Shown here: positions 34,994 through 43,749 of the stretch, piece by piece | How positions within the stretch are numbered: the first letter of the stretch is position 1 | Layout: each line of letters starts with the position of its first letter | Source of the DNA: Planktothrix agardhii NIES-204 | GTDB taxonomy: Bacteria > Cyanobacteriota > Cyanobacteriia > Cyanobacteriales > Microcoleaceae | NCBI GenBank assembly: GCA_003609755.1 | Contig: AP017991.1 | Location: forward strand, 2,435,501-2,499,500 | DNA: 64,000 bases | Direction of reading: 5' to 3' | Program-made: the position numbers and the translations under genes | Notes under the pieces: model-generated | Databases searched by the model: none | The model's input: the letters and a program-made list of their open reading frames with translations, nothing else | Told to the model about the DNA's origin: nothing

Positions 34994-35680
34994 CTAAAGA
35001 ATTTGATTCAGAAAAAAAGCTAGTGACGCACTACCCAAAGGAACAGTTAGATTATCAATTCCATACTTTGAAAAGGTTTCTAATCCCGTAGCTATAATTG
35101 CTACAGCTATTGAAATACTCCAATTTATTTGATTATTCCCCTCAGTTGCTAATAAAATAAAACTGCAAATCATCAAACTAACAAATAGCATTGTTAAGGA
35201 ACCTTCCCAGCTTTTACCATTACCAAAAACTTGATATTTATGTTGACCCCATTGTTGACCAATAACCGCCGCTAAACCATCCCCCCAGGTCATAATTAAA
35301 ATACCCAAAGCCGCATATTGAGGTTGTTTGATTGTCCAAAACCAACCAATTAAAACCCCAATACTAATCGCATAAAAAAACGTTCCTAAACTTTTTCGTC
35401 CCACACTATTAATACTAGGAAGAATTGGGGTTTGATGGGAAATAATAGCAATAATTCCTGAAATTACACTCGCTGTAATTCCGACCCATGCTGGAATATT
35501 CAGCCACCAAGCCAGTAGAATCACATTTCCCGTGCCAATATGAACAATTTTACGCGAAATTTCCGCATTAACAGCAAAAACCCGATTTAGTCCTTCTGCT
35601 ACTACTATAATTAAACCTAACCACCCGGCAACTAATGGGATTTGGAATCCTAAACTATGGATTTCAGTTAAACTCGGCAT
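34994..35680 (-). CDS. Phytol/dolichol kinase-like membrane protein (VTE5-like)
   Basis: The 228-aa protein has about seven membrane helices and the CDP/CTP-dependent lipid-kinase signature seen in VTE5/SEC59-type enzymes: EISRKIVHIGTGNVILLAWW (about 40-59), RKSLGTFFYAISIGVL (about 94-109), MTWGDGLAAVIGQQWGQHKY and GNGKSWEGSLTMLFVS. Known role in cyanobacteria: phosphorylation of phytol from chlorophyll breakdown for tocopherol synthesis. The substrate here is inferred from the family. Confidence 0.78.
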   Translation of the reverse strand: MPSLTEIHSLGFQIPLVAGWLGLIIVVAEGLNRVFAVNAEISRKIVHIGTGNVILLAWWLNIPAWVGITASVISGIIAIISHQTPILPSINSVGRKSLGTFFYAISIGVLIGWFWTIKQPQYAALGILIMTWGDGLAAVIGQQWGQHKYQVFGNGKSWEGSLTMLFVSLMICSFILLATEGNNQINWSISIAVAIIATGLETFSKYGIDNLTVPLGSASLAFFLNQIL

Positions 35681-35982
35681 TTAATTAATGGGATATAAAT
35701 TAACCTAAATAATCAGTATACGCTGATTATTGCATTTTCAGACATTCTGCAATATCCTTTTCTATAACCATTCTATTTTTAGGTATGTCAGAAATCAACT
35801 ACTCCGATGATTTGTTATGATGTGTAATTAATTTTGTTTAGGTACTTAGATATGATTTGCCCAGAAACCTTTGAAACTGGATTTAGGGAATAGTTAGATT
35901 GATTTTAAAGAATAGTCTTGCATTAACTGACTATAAATTATATATTGATATTAGTTTGTTTAACTCCAATTCACGGGTCACT
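35681..35982. other. Intergenic region between phytol-kinase-like and PsiE-like genes
   Basis: The region of about 300 bp holds a hairpin AATAATCAG (35708-35716)/CTGATTATT (35723-35731) close to the phytol-kinase-like start. Otherwise AT-rich sequence probably contains two divergent promoters. No other gene was seen. Confidence 0.5.
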
Positions 35983-36441
35983 ATGTCACGCAAAAGAACT
36001 TTTTTTCAATCCCTTACCCATTGGTTTAGCGACGAAAATTTCTTAATGATATTAGAAGAAATTCAAGTAGCGATCGCTAAAACCTTATCAATTGCTATGG
36101 TAATCATTATCATAGTTTGCTGTGGTCAACTGATTGTATATTTAGCCCAAAAATTATTAACAGATTCTTCCCTAATATTTAAAGATTCTTTGTTTGAAAT
36201 TTTCGGATTATTCTTAAATGTTTTGATTGCTATAGAGATTTTAGAGAATATTTCATCTTACTTAAAAAAGCACGTTATTCAAGTTGAGTTAGTGATTGTT
36301 ACCTCTTTAATTGCGGTAGGACGAAAAATCATTATTTTTGATCTCGATAAAAAAGGAGGTCAAGATTTGATTGGACTGGCTATTGCGATTTTAGCCCTAT
36401 CAATCAGTTATTTAATTGTTAGACTGCATCACAGTAAGTAA
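35983..36441 (+). CDS. PsiE-like membrane protein, about 152 aa
   Basis: The start at 35983 (MSRKRTFFQSLTHWFSDENF) is preferred to an earlier in-frame codon at 35899. Four hydrophobic helices follow; LFEIFGLFLNVLIAIEILEN and VELVIVTSLIAVGRKIIIFD resemble the phosphate-starvation-inducible PsiE family. Its biochemical role is unknown. No Pho box was identified upstream. Confidence 0.65.
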   Translation: MSRKRTFFQSLTHWFSDENFLMILEEIQVAIAKTLSIAMVIIIIVCCGQLIVYLAQKLLTDSSLIFKDSLFEIFGLFLNVLIAIEILENISSYLKKHVIQVELVIVTSLIAVGRKIIIFDLDKKGGQDLIGLAIAILALSISYLIVRLHHSK

Positions 36442-36580
36442 AGGATTAAAATTTATTTAACGGTTGAAAGATAAATTGATTTAACCATAATTCAGACTAA
36501 ATATTGCTTTTTAGAGTCGTTCAGGTTAAACTTGAAACCACTCAAAAACCATCAATTGCATCTTTGTAAATTTTTGTTTT

Positions 36581-39500
36581 ATGGAAACCGCATTTAACCA
36601 ATTCTGGCATCTGGTTTCAGGGGCATTTGCCCTCAACCCAGAGGTTTTTGATCAAATCAATACCTTACCCGATGGCCTCACCGTAGCATTAATTATTGTT
36701 CTGATCGCTGGTTTATCACAAGCCATTGGACAATGTATTGTTTTATTTGCTAATAAAGTTACACCGATTCGTTTTTTTCTCAGCTTAGGAATTTCTGCGA
36801 TTGTTTTTGCTTTAAGTTATGGATTGTGGGCGGGAAGTATTTGGATTGCAAGTAACTTATTTTTTGATATTTCTCTAAGTTTTGATCTAATTTTTAAAAC
36901 ATTAGGACTCAGTTATGCCCCCCAAATGTTAGGGTTTTTAATCGCCTTACCTTACATGGGAATTGCGATAGGGGTATTACTTTCAATTTGGAGTTTACTA
37001 GCTCAATTTGTAGGATTAGAAAGCGTTGCCGGATTTGAAGATTGGTCAGTATTTATTTGTACTTTAATCGGCTGGGTCGTCTTACAAATTGTACAACGAA
37101 CTATTGGTCGTCCGATTTTAGCCTTTAGTCGTTGGTTATCTAATTCGGTGGCGGGAACTTCATTAATTACTGACCCGAAAAAACTAGAAGAAATGGTCAT
37201 GTACGACGGAAATGAGCCTCAAATTCTGACCGTCGGCAAGGAAATCTGGTTAGAAGCCGAACAACAAGAAGATATTCCTAAACAAAAAACTTCCTCTACT
37301 GTTAAATTTGTCGCCCTAGCATTATTAGGTTTATTATTAGTTTTTATTTTATATCCTAATTCTAATAACCCCTTAACCATAGGTTTTAGTCTACTCAATC
37401 ATAGCTTTAGATTAGGCTTAAAATTAGTTAATTTTAGTTTAATTGCCCTGTTAATTTCTATTGTCCTAACACCCTTAGAATCCTTAACTTGGTGGGCAGG
37501 ATGGTATGGAGTTAAACCCTTAGAAAATACCGGAACATTAGTCAAAAATCACAATATTGATACTCCAGTAAATCACTATGTTATGTATTTAGATGGGATC
37601 AATCAAGGCTCCTATCAATATTTACCAGAAGTTGAACGTTTTTTAGATGCCCTTGCCATTGCCACTCCCGATAATGTAGCGATTGTTAAAGGGATTATGC
37701 CCTATTCTGTTACTAATAAACCCTTAACTGAAAATCGGTTATTATCCTTTTTGTGGCGGATGATTGACTCCATGGTGGTTCAAAATCCTTCTAACCCAAT
37801 TGGTTTTATCATTAATGCCAGAAATGTCGTCTCCGTAGCAGTTTCAGCCGATCCGCGTTACGGCCCGATTCAAAATCAAGGTCTGGCACAAGTCTTATAT
37901 AATAGTTTACTTAGCTATGGTTATCCCGTCGGTAGTGAAATTCCGGTGACATTGGTGGGCTACAGTGGTGGTGGTCAAATGTCCATGGGGGCTGTAACCT
38001 TTCTCAAACGTACCATTAAAGCCCCGATCACAGTAATTTCTATTGCTGGTGTGATCAGTGGAAATACGGGGACAATGGTAACAGAACATCTCTATCATCT
38101 AGTTGGGGATAAGGATAGCGTTGAAAAAGTGGGGGCGATTATTTTCCCTGGACGCTGGCCGTTTTCTCTGTTATCAAACTGGAATTTTGCTAAACGGCGG
38201 GGAAAAATCAGTTTTATCTCTCTGGGGCCAGTGGGACATAATATGATGGGTGGCCCGATGGGAGATCATCAACTACCAAATGGCAAAACCCACCTGCAAC
38301 AAACCGTTGATATTGTGACTGGAATTTTATTAGAAAATTGGGAAATTACTGGCCTAGATCCTGATATTTTCAAAAAATCTAGTAACTATGAACTCTACAA
38401 AAAAGCCCCCTTTAATCAAGCTGCATATTATCCAGTTAAACAAACTCTTAATCCAGAGTTATATCAACCCGTAGGCAATTGGATAGGTCGATTAATTTTA
38501 CCTAAATTATCAGAGCGGGAACAGGTGCAGGGCGTATTATTTGAAATTTATCATGCTGATTCATCCCATCAGCATCGAGTCGGACAAATTGTTAATTTAA
38601 GATGGGATTTACAGGTTTCTTCTGTCAAGGAAAGAGTTAAATTAGTCACCCAAGATGTTAACTTTATTGATCAGGTAAAAGTTAGTCAATCCCAAGGAAA
38701 TATTCACCCAGAAAGAATTAATAGTTGGTCACAAGTTGATCCATTAGAATCCATGGCTGGAGCTAGACCCCAGGATGATGTGATTGTGGTGTTAAAAGAT
38801 CCTGTGGTCTTGAAAGATACGGGTTTAGAACGTTCAAGTCTTTATATTCAAAATGATCCAATTGAAATTACTGGCCGATTTTATGCGCTGGTTCGGTTTA
38901 TTGAAAATTTAGGCAATGACTTCTTTTTGGTACGTCATTATTCTCCCGCCTCTCAACAATTTAACGGCCCCGAAGAAAGGGTCTATTTGCCCTCTGTGAT
39001 TGCTAACCGGGATGGGGCTTTATCTTCAATAAATCAGGATTTAGAACAATCTCCGGTTAATGCTTCTGGGTGGTATATATTCGGACAAAAAAATATTGAT
39101 GGTCAGTTTGTAGTACAGGCGATCGCACCCTATCAATTATTTTCTTTAACTCCTGATTTGGTAATTTCAGGACAACAAAAAACCCTGGATTATATTAACT
39201 GGGAATACTGGAAAAATCAAGTCACTCCCCAAGGACAAGTTAAGACAATTTTCCTCAATCCAAATCAGAATAATTCGACGGATTCTATTGTGCCGGAATC
39301 CATCTGGAAAGAAGGAGATAGAGCCTTATTAATGCACGTTTATGGAGGCATTGGCGGGCCGAATGGAGATAATACTCCCTTTGGGATTTATTTCGGACAT
39401 TTTGCCTATGGAATCGCTACAGTCGTGCGCGATCGCCTTACCCAAGAATTGCGATTTAACATCGAATATCGCCAAATTTATACCCATAATTGTGATGGAA

Positions 39501-40192
39501 TCATCTCAGGAAGTTTAGACTGGACAAGGTATAGTGGCGATCGTCAATTTGGTTGGTTAGGATCTCGTCCCTTTACCGATATTCTAATTAAATTTGATCC
39601 CCTAACCCAAGATTATGATTTTGATAGTTTCAAGTTTTCTCCCTTAGATATTGTTATTAATGAACTCGATATTATGACGGCTCGATATCGGGTTGGAGAT
39701 GGAACTGGAACTACTTTTGTAAGTGCAATTAATTCCTGTTCTCAAGATTCCAGTCAAGCCTTGTATTTATCCTTAAGAAGAATGCTGGCGCAGTTTGAAT
39801 TAAATCCTTTATTAATGAAATGGTTGCGGGAAAATCCCCACCACGAACAAACCGAAAGATTTCTTCAATTAGCCACCTTAGTAGCAAGTTTAGAAAGTAT
39901 TTTAACTGCTGGAGGGAAAGCCCGAAAAGATTGGCGATATGGTTCTCCAACTTTAGGGCGTTTTACTGAAGAAACTCCCTTAAAAACCTTATCTCAATTA
40001 GGCTCTAGTTGGCGCTCATTATTACCGCGATTAATTAATGATAAAATTGCCATGATTTTCCTACAATTAGGCGCCTATCTCTGGATTCTCCGCACCCATC
40101 AAGTCGGCGGTCACGATCCCACCCTGAAAACCCTAATTCCCACGGATTTTTGGTTCGGGATTCCTAAATTGAAAAACTTTGAATATGATTAA
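36581..40192 (+). CDS. Large membrane protein with alpha/beta-hydrolase-like domain, 1203 aa
   Basis: N-terminal helices (residues about 30-190) are followed by two or more further membrane segments (about 240-310). A hydrolase-like segment has VTLVGYSGGGQMSMGAV, a G-x-S-x-G nucleophile elbow at about 459-463. The large C-terminal region (about 650-1150) contains GGIGGPNGDNTPFGIYFGHF and YRQIYTHNCDGIISGSLDW. It is unusually long, and I do not recognise a named family. A membrane-anchored esterase or lipase is a guess. It lies alone, followed by a zinc-ribbon gene remnant. Confidence 0.7.
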   Translation: METAFNQFWHLVSGAFALNPEVFDQINTLPDGLTVALIIVLIAGLSQAIGQCIVLFANKVTPIRFFLSLGISAIVFALSYGLWAGSIWIASNLFFDISLSFDLIFKTLGLSYAPQMLGFLIALPYMGIAIGVLLSIWSLLAQFVGLESVAGFEDWSVFICTLIGWVVLQIVQRTIGRPILAFSRWLSNSVAGTSLITDPKKLEEMVMYDGNEPQILTVGKEIWLEAEQQEDIPKQKTSSTVKFVALALLGLLLVFILYPNSNNPLTIGFSLLNHSFRLGLKLVNFSLIALLISIVLTPLESLTWWAGWYGVKPLENTGTLVKNHNIDTPVNHYVMYLDGINQGSYQYLPEVERFLDALAIATPDNVAIVKGIMPYSVTNKPLTENRLLSFLWRMIDSMVVQNPSNPIGFIINARNVVSVAVSADPRYGPIQNQGLAQVLYNSLLSYGYPVGSEIPVTLVGYSGGGQMSMGAVTFLKRTIKAPITVISIAGVISGNTGTMVTEHLYHLVGDKDSVEKVGAIIFPGRWPFSLLSNWNFAKRRGKISFISLGPVGHNMMGGPMGDHQLPNGKTHLQQTVDIVTGILLENWEITGLDPDIFKKSSNYELYKKAPFNQAAYYPVKQTLNPELYQPVGNWIGRLILPKLSEREQVQGVLFEIYHADSSHQHRVGQIVNLRWDLQVSSVKERVKLVTQDVNFIDQVKVSQSQGNIHPERINSWSQVDPLESMAGARPQDDVIVVLKDPVVLKDTGLERSSLYIQNDPIEITGRFYALVRFIENLGNDFFLVRHYSPASQQFNGPEERVYLPSVIANRDGALSSINQDLEQSPVNASGWYIFGQKNIDGQFVVQAIAPYQLFSLTPDLVISGQQKTLDYINWEYWKNQVTPQGQVKTIFLNPNQNNSTDSIVPESIWKEGDRALLMHVYGGIGGPNGDNTPFGIYFGHFAYGIATVVRDRLTQELRFNIEYRQIYTHNCDGIISGSLDWTRYSGDRQFGWLGSRPFTDILIKFDPLTQDYDFDSFKFSPLDIVINELDIMTARYRVGDGTGTTFVSAINSCSQDSSQALYLSLRRMLAQFELNPLLMKWLRENPHHEQTERFLQLATLVASLESILTAGGKARKDWRYGSPTLGRFTEETPLKTLSQLGSSWRSLLPRLINDKIAMIFLQLGAYLWILRTHQVGGHDPTLKTLIPTDFWFGIPKLKNFEYD

Positions 40193-40274
40193 GCTGTTAA
40201 TCATCTCAAAAGAAACCTATGCTTGTCCGATTTGTCGTTGTGGTCAGTTGTCTAATATTACCTTGATGGATTAG
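40185..40274 (+). pseudogene. Zinc-ribbon protein remnant (29 codons)
   Basis: The frame ISKETYACPICRCGQLSNIT then LMD ends at TAG 40272. CPxCRxGQLxxxTLMD looks like the first half of a small zinc-ribbon protein; the second CxxC pair is missing. It overlaps the 3' end of the 1203-aa gene by 8 bases. Confidence 0.4.
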
Positions 40275-40338
40275 TCTGCTATATCTACTTAGAAGAATCT
40301 TGTTCCGGTGTTCCCTGATATCCCTATAAAATCAAATT

Positions 40339-40372
40339 GCCACCCCATCATTTTTTCACTTCATGGGGCGGC
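40339..40372. terminator. Hairpin between convergent genes
   Basis: GCC-A-CCCCAT (40339-40348) pairs with ATGGGG-C-GGC (40363-40372) with one mismatch, and a T6 run lies in the loop. It lies between the 1203-aa gene and the PEP-CTERM gene and may serve both. Confidence 0.45.
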
Positions 40373-40418
40373 GGTTAATTCAGGGATATCTAATATTAAC
40401 TAATTCAACAGATATGCT

Positions 40419-41189
40419 TTATTGAGCTTTTTTGCGACGAGACATTGCTAAAGCAGCACCGACTAAACCTAATCCTAAAACAGTCGCAGGTTCAGGAACA
40501 GCCTTATTTAGACCCACCACTTTAAAATCAGGGCCCACATAATTAGATTCGCTGATTAACCGTAGACCACCAAAAGACTTGGAATCGGTCAGTCCTAAAT
40601 CTAACAAACTGACTCCTAAAGACCCTACTGTTTGAGCACTACCGATTTCTGTGGTATCAAGTCTATAACCCGCGTCCTTCCATCCCGATGAATCTAGTAG
40701 AATTGAGTTTCCAGTCAATTCACCTTTTTTATTCAAAGCTTGAACTTGGAGTTTACTGTTTTTGCCCCGTTCAAAGAACAGGAAATTATCAACAGGTTTA
40801 CCAAAGAACAAGTCTAGGGTAAATTTGCCACCGTCTTCGGTATCAATAATATTGCTGAGATTTAAATTTCCTAGAGAGGCTGCTAAATTACTTCCCGTCG
40901 GATTTTCTACCTGAACTCCCGAAGCATTATCCCCTCTATCGCTACTGGCTGCGCCTGTATTATCGCCTGTCCAGAGATCGTTTTGGATAATATTAACATC
41001 TTTGACCAGGGAGAAATTGCTGTAGGTCTTACTACCAATTTCAACCGAACTCAAAGATATGTCGCTTTTCCACTGACTTTTATCTGTTGTGGTGTAGTTG
41101 GTTTTGAAGGTAAACGCTTGGGCCGAGGTCGCGCAAATCCCGGTTAAAGCTAGGGTTGAGATTAAGGTTGTGAGGAGTGTAGTTTTCAT
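40419..41189 (-). CDS. PEP-CTERM exosortase-target surface protein, copy A
   Basis: The 256-aa protein has a signal peptide (LLTTLISTLALTGICATSAQA) and a beta-rich body with DNFLFFERGKNSKLQVQALN. The end has the PEP-CTERM sorting signal AVPEPATVLGLGLVGAALAM followed by SRRKKAQ. Such proteins are processed by exosortase and placed at the cell surface. The body resembles the exosortase-dependent XDP2-type proteins, which is tentative. A near-identical gene follows at 41504. Confidence 0.85.
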   Translation of the reverse strand: MKTTLLTTLISTLALTGICATSAQAFTFKTNYTTTDKSQWKSDISLSSVEIGSKTYSNFSLVKDVNIIQNDLWTGDNTGAASSDRGDNASGVQVENPTGSNLAASLGNLNLSNIIDTEDGGKFTLDLFFGKPVDNFLFFERGKNSKLQVQALNKKGELTGNSILLDSSGWKDAGYRLDTTEIGSAQTVGSLGVSLLDLGLTDSKSFGGLRLISESNYVGPDFKVVGLNKAVPEPATVLGLGLVGAALAMSRRKKAQ

Positions 41190-41503
41190 TTGGAATCCTT
41201 TGTGTGAATATGCTGCTGGCTACTGTGACCCTGAACTCGTAACTCTGTTTTTCTGAGTGTCTCCTTAAAACGGGACATTTTAGCAACCAGAGTTATTACA
41301 TACAGGTTGTCGATAACACAATAACAATATGGGCAGGATACGTCACCCCTGTTTATCCAAATTTCCAGAAGTTTTACAGAACTTTTACAAAGATTAGCTT
41401 TTATGTAAAGAGTTGATGAAATTCCAATAAAACTGTTGTCTTGTGTCCTGGGGCGGTGGTCAATTTAAAGATGTCTAATGTTGGTTTCTTCAACAGATAT
41501 GCT
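41190..41503. other. Intergenic region between the two PEP-CTERM genes
   Basis: The 314-bp stretch is the duplicated promoter region of copy A plus the short downstream flank of copy B. The first 120 bp match 42275-42400 closely, so both copies likely carry the same regulation. No other gene was seen. Confidence 0.6.
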
Positions 41504-42274
41504 TTATTGAGCTTTTTTGCGACGAGACATTGCTAAAGCAGCACCGACTAAACCTAATCCTAAAACAGTCGCAGGTTCAGGAACAGCCTTATTTAGACCC
41601 ACCACTTTAAAATCAGGGCCCACATAATTAGATTTGCTGATTAACCGTAGACCACCAAAAGATTTGGCATCGGTCAGTCCTAAATCAAACAAACTGACTC
41701 CTAAAGACCCTACTGTTTGAGCACCACTGATTTCTTTGGTATCAAGTCTATAACCCGCGTTCTGCCATTTTGATGAATCTAGTAGAATTGAGTTTCCAGT
41801 CAATTCACCTTTTTTATTCAAAGCTTGAACTTGGAGTTTACTGTTTTTGCCCCGTTCAAAGAACAGGAAATTATCAACAGGTTTACCAAAGAACAAGTCT
41901 AGGGTAAATTTACCACGGTCTTCGGTATCAATAATATTGCTGAGGTTTAAATTACCCAGGGAAGCTGCTAAATTACTTCCCGTCGGATTTTCTGCCTTAA
42001 CTCCTGAAGCATTATCCCCTCTATCGCTACTGGCTGCGCCTGTATTACCGCCTGTCCAGAGATCGTTTTGGATAATATTAACATCTTTGACCAGGGAGAA
42101 ATTGCTGTAGGTCTTACTACCAATTTCAACCGAACTCAAAGATATGTCGCTTTTCCACTGACTTTTATCTGTTGTGGTGTAGTTGGTTTTGAAGGTAAAC
42201 GCTTGGGCTGAGGTCGCGCAAATCCCGGTTAAAGCTAGGGTTGAGATTAAGGTTGTGAGGAGTGTAGTTTTCAT
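41504..42274 (-). CDS. PEP-CTERM exosortase-target surface protein, copy B
   Basis: This 256-aa copy of the gene at 40419 has identical signal peptide and sorting signal. Substitutions cluster in the middle (for example KAENPTGS versus VQENPTGS, SKWQNAGYRLDTKEI versus SGWKDAGYRLDTTEI). Both copies are intact, so dosage or slight divergence is plausible. The exosortase is not in the window. Confidence 0.85.
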   Translation of the reverse strand: MKTTLLTTLISTLALTGICATSAQAFTFKTNYTTTDKSQWKSDISLSSVEIGSKTYSNFSLVKDVNIIQNDLWTGGNTGAASSDRGDNASGVKAENPTGSNLAASLGNLNLSNIIDTEDRGKFTLDLFFGKPVDNFLFFERGKNSKLQVQALNKKGELTGNSILLDSSKWQNAGYRLDTKEISGAQTVGSLGVSLFDLGLTDAKSFGGLRLISKSNYVGPDFKVVGLNKAVPEPATVLGLGLVGAALAMSRRKKAQ

Positions 42275-42535
42275 TTGGAATCCTTTGTGTGAATATGCTG
42301 CTGGCTACTGTGACCCTGAACTCGTAGCTCTGTTTCCCTGCTTGTCTCCTTAGAGTGGGACATTTCAGCAACCAGAGTGATTACATACAAGCTGTTAATA
42401 ACTACAATAACAAACTTTATTGGTTTGTCACCCCTGTTTATCAAAAATTCTGGAAGTTTTACAGAAACTTTATAAAGATCGGTCTTTATTTAAAGCATCG
42501 ACCCAATTCCCTATAAAGAGCGGGGTAAACTTCTA

Positions 42536-42745
42536 TTATTTCGGACGAATAAAAGCAATCGAATGTCGCCAAATCAAGATTTGTAGGTTGTTTGGGTCTT
42601 GTAAACAAATACAGTTGGGATCTTGCCAGATAATCGTTCCCAGAAGAAGATCATTCGTTAGCAGTTTAATTTCTACTGAGTTTTTATCCTTGGTATACCC
42701 TTGAACTTTGCGAATACTGGGTAAATCGGTATTAAATTCAGACAT
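42536..42745 (-). CDS. hfq: Hfq, cyanobacterial type
   Basis: The 69-aa protein MSEFNTDLPSIRKVQGYTKD, then VEIKLLTNDLLLGTIIWQDP and LIWRHSIAFIRPK, matches the divergent cyanobacterial Hfq. Residues for sRNA binding at the proximal face are poorly conserved in this type; in Synechocystis it acts on motility through the pilus motor rather than as a classical RNA chaperone. It lies divergently beside dapF, an arrangement conserved in cyanobacteria. Confidence 0.9.
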   Translation of the reverse strand: MSEFNTDLPSIRKVQGYTKDKNSVEIKLLTNDLLLGTIIWQDPNCICLQDPNNLQILIWRHSIAFIRPK

Positions 42746-42864
42746 AAGTAGTTGTTTTTATCAACATTAAAACAATAATATATAAGGTGTAAGGGATTTT
42801 GAACTTTTTGATTCACTTTCGCCCAAACGCCTAAATCACACTAACGATAAAAGTGGAGGAATTC

Positions 42865-43710
42865 ATGACCATTACATTTACGAAATATCACGGTTTAGGG
42901 AATGATTTCATCCTGATTGATAATCGTCATCAGTCGGAACCCCTAATCACCCCAGAAAAAGCTATAGAAATGTGCGATCGCAATTTTGGTATTGGTGCTG
43001 ATGGCGTGATATTCGCCCTCGGTGGAACCTCCAACACTGACTATACCATGCGAATTTTCAACTCCGATGGTTCGGAACCTCAGATGTGTGGAAACGGAAT
43101 TCGCTGTTTAGCTAAATTTATCGCTGAACTGGAAAACCGCGATCCGAGCACCTTCCCCGTAAGCTACAAAATCCATACCCTAGCGGGTGTGATTACCCCG
43201 GTATTACAAGCCAATGGCCAAGTTAAAGTGGATATGGGACTTCCGCGACTTTTAGCCCAGGAAATTCCTACCACTCTTGCCGCCGCCGATGAGAAAGTAG
43301 TCGATGTTCTCTTGTTAGTAGCTGGACATTCTTGGAATGTTACCTGTGTGAGTATGGGAAACCCCCATTGTATTACCTTTGTGGAGGATGTTGAGGAAAT
43401 TAAACTCGCAGAAATCGGCCCTTTATTTGAGCATCATACCGTTTTCCCTGAACGCACCAATACGGAATTTATTCAAGTGATTAACCGCAATTATCTTAAA
43501 ATGCGGGTATGGGAACGGGGGGCTGGAGCAACTCTCGCCTGTGGAACCGGGGCTTGTGCTTCTGTGGTTGCCGGAATTTTAACAGGAAATTGCGATTTTG
43601 TTGTTACAGTGGAATTACCCGGAGGTTGTCTTGAGATTGAATGGTCAAATCAAGATCAACATTTGTATATGACCGGGCCAGCACAACGGGTATTTACCGG
43701 AAATTATTAA
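42865..43710 (+). CDS. dapF: Diaminopimelate epimerase DapF
   Basis: This enzyme converts LL- to meso-diaminopimelate for lysine and peptidoglycan. The two catalytic cysteines are in [16 protein letters not shown] (about 68-83) and [18 protein letters not shown] at 42853 is in frame, but GTGGAGGAATTC contains the ribosome site for the ATG at 42865, which begins [16 protein letters not shown], the normal N terminus. Confidence 0.95.
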   Translation: MTITFTKYHGLGNDFILIDNRHQSEPLITPEKAIEMCDRNFGIGADGVIFALGGTSNTDYTMRIFNSDGSEPQMCGNGIRCLAKFIAELENRDPSTFPVSYKIHTLAGVITPVLQANGQVKVDMGLPRLLAQEIPTTLAAADEKVVDVLLLVAGHSWNVTCVSMGNPHCITFVEDVEEIKLAEIGPLFEHHTVFPERTNTEFIQVINRNYLKMRVWERGAGATLACGTGACASVVAGILTGNCDFVVTVELPGGCLEIEWSNQDQHLYMTGPAQRVFTGNY

Positions 43711-43749
43711 GAGAAATCACCTAATTTAAGAGTTAAAAAGGTAAATAAT

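Larger units (their letters stand above)
40401..42490. repeat. Tandem duplication of about 1085 bp containing the PEP-CTERM genes
   Basis: The two genes (40419-41189 and 41504-42274) and about 120-200 bp upstream of each are near-identical at an offset of 1085 bp. Differences are concentrated in a few codons and in the far flanks. Confidence 0.85.

Noticed and set aside
34909-35091. 60-codon frame starting MFTTSLCLRVFVVK
   Set aside because: It reads through a GTGTCTTCGTGTCTTTGTGG-type repeat and overlaps the phytol-kinase-like gene on the other strand.
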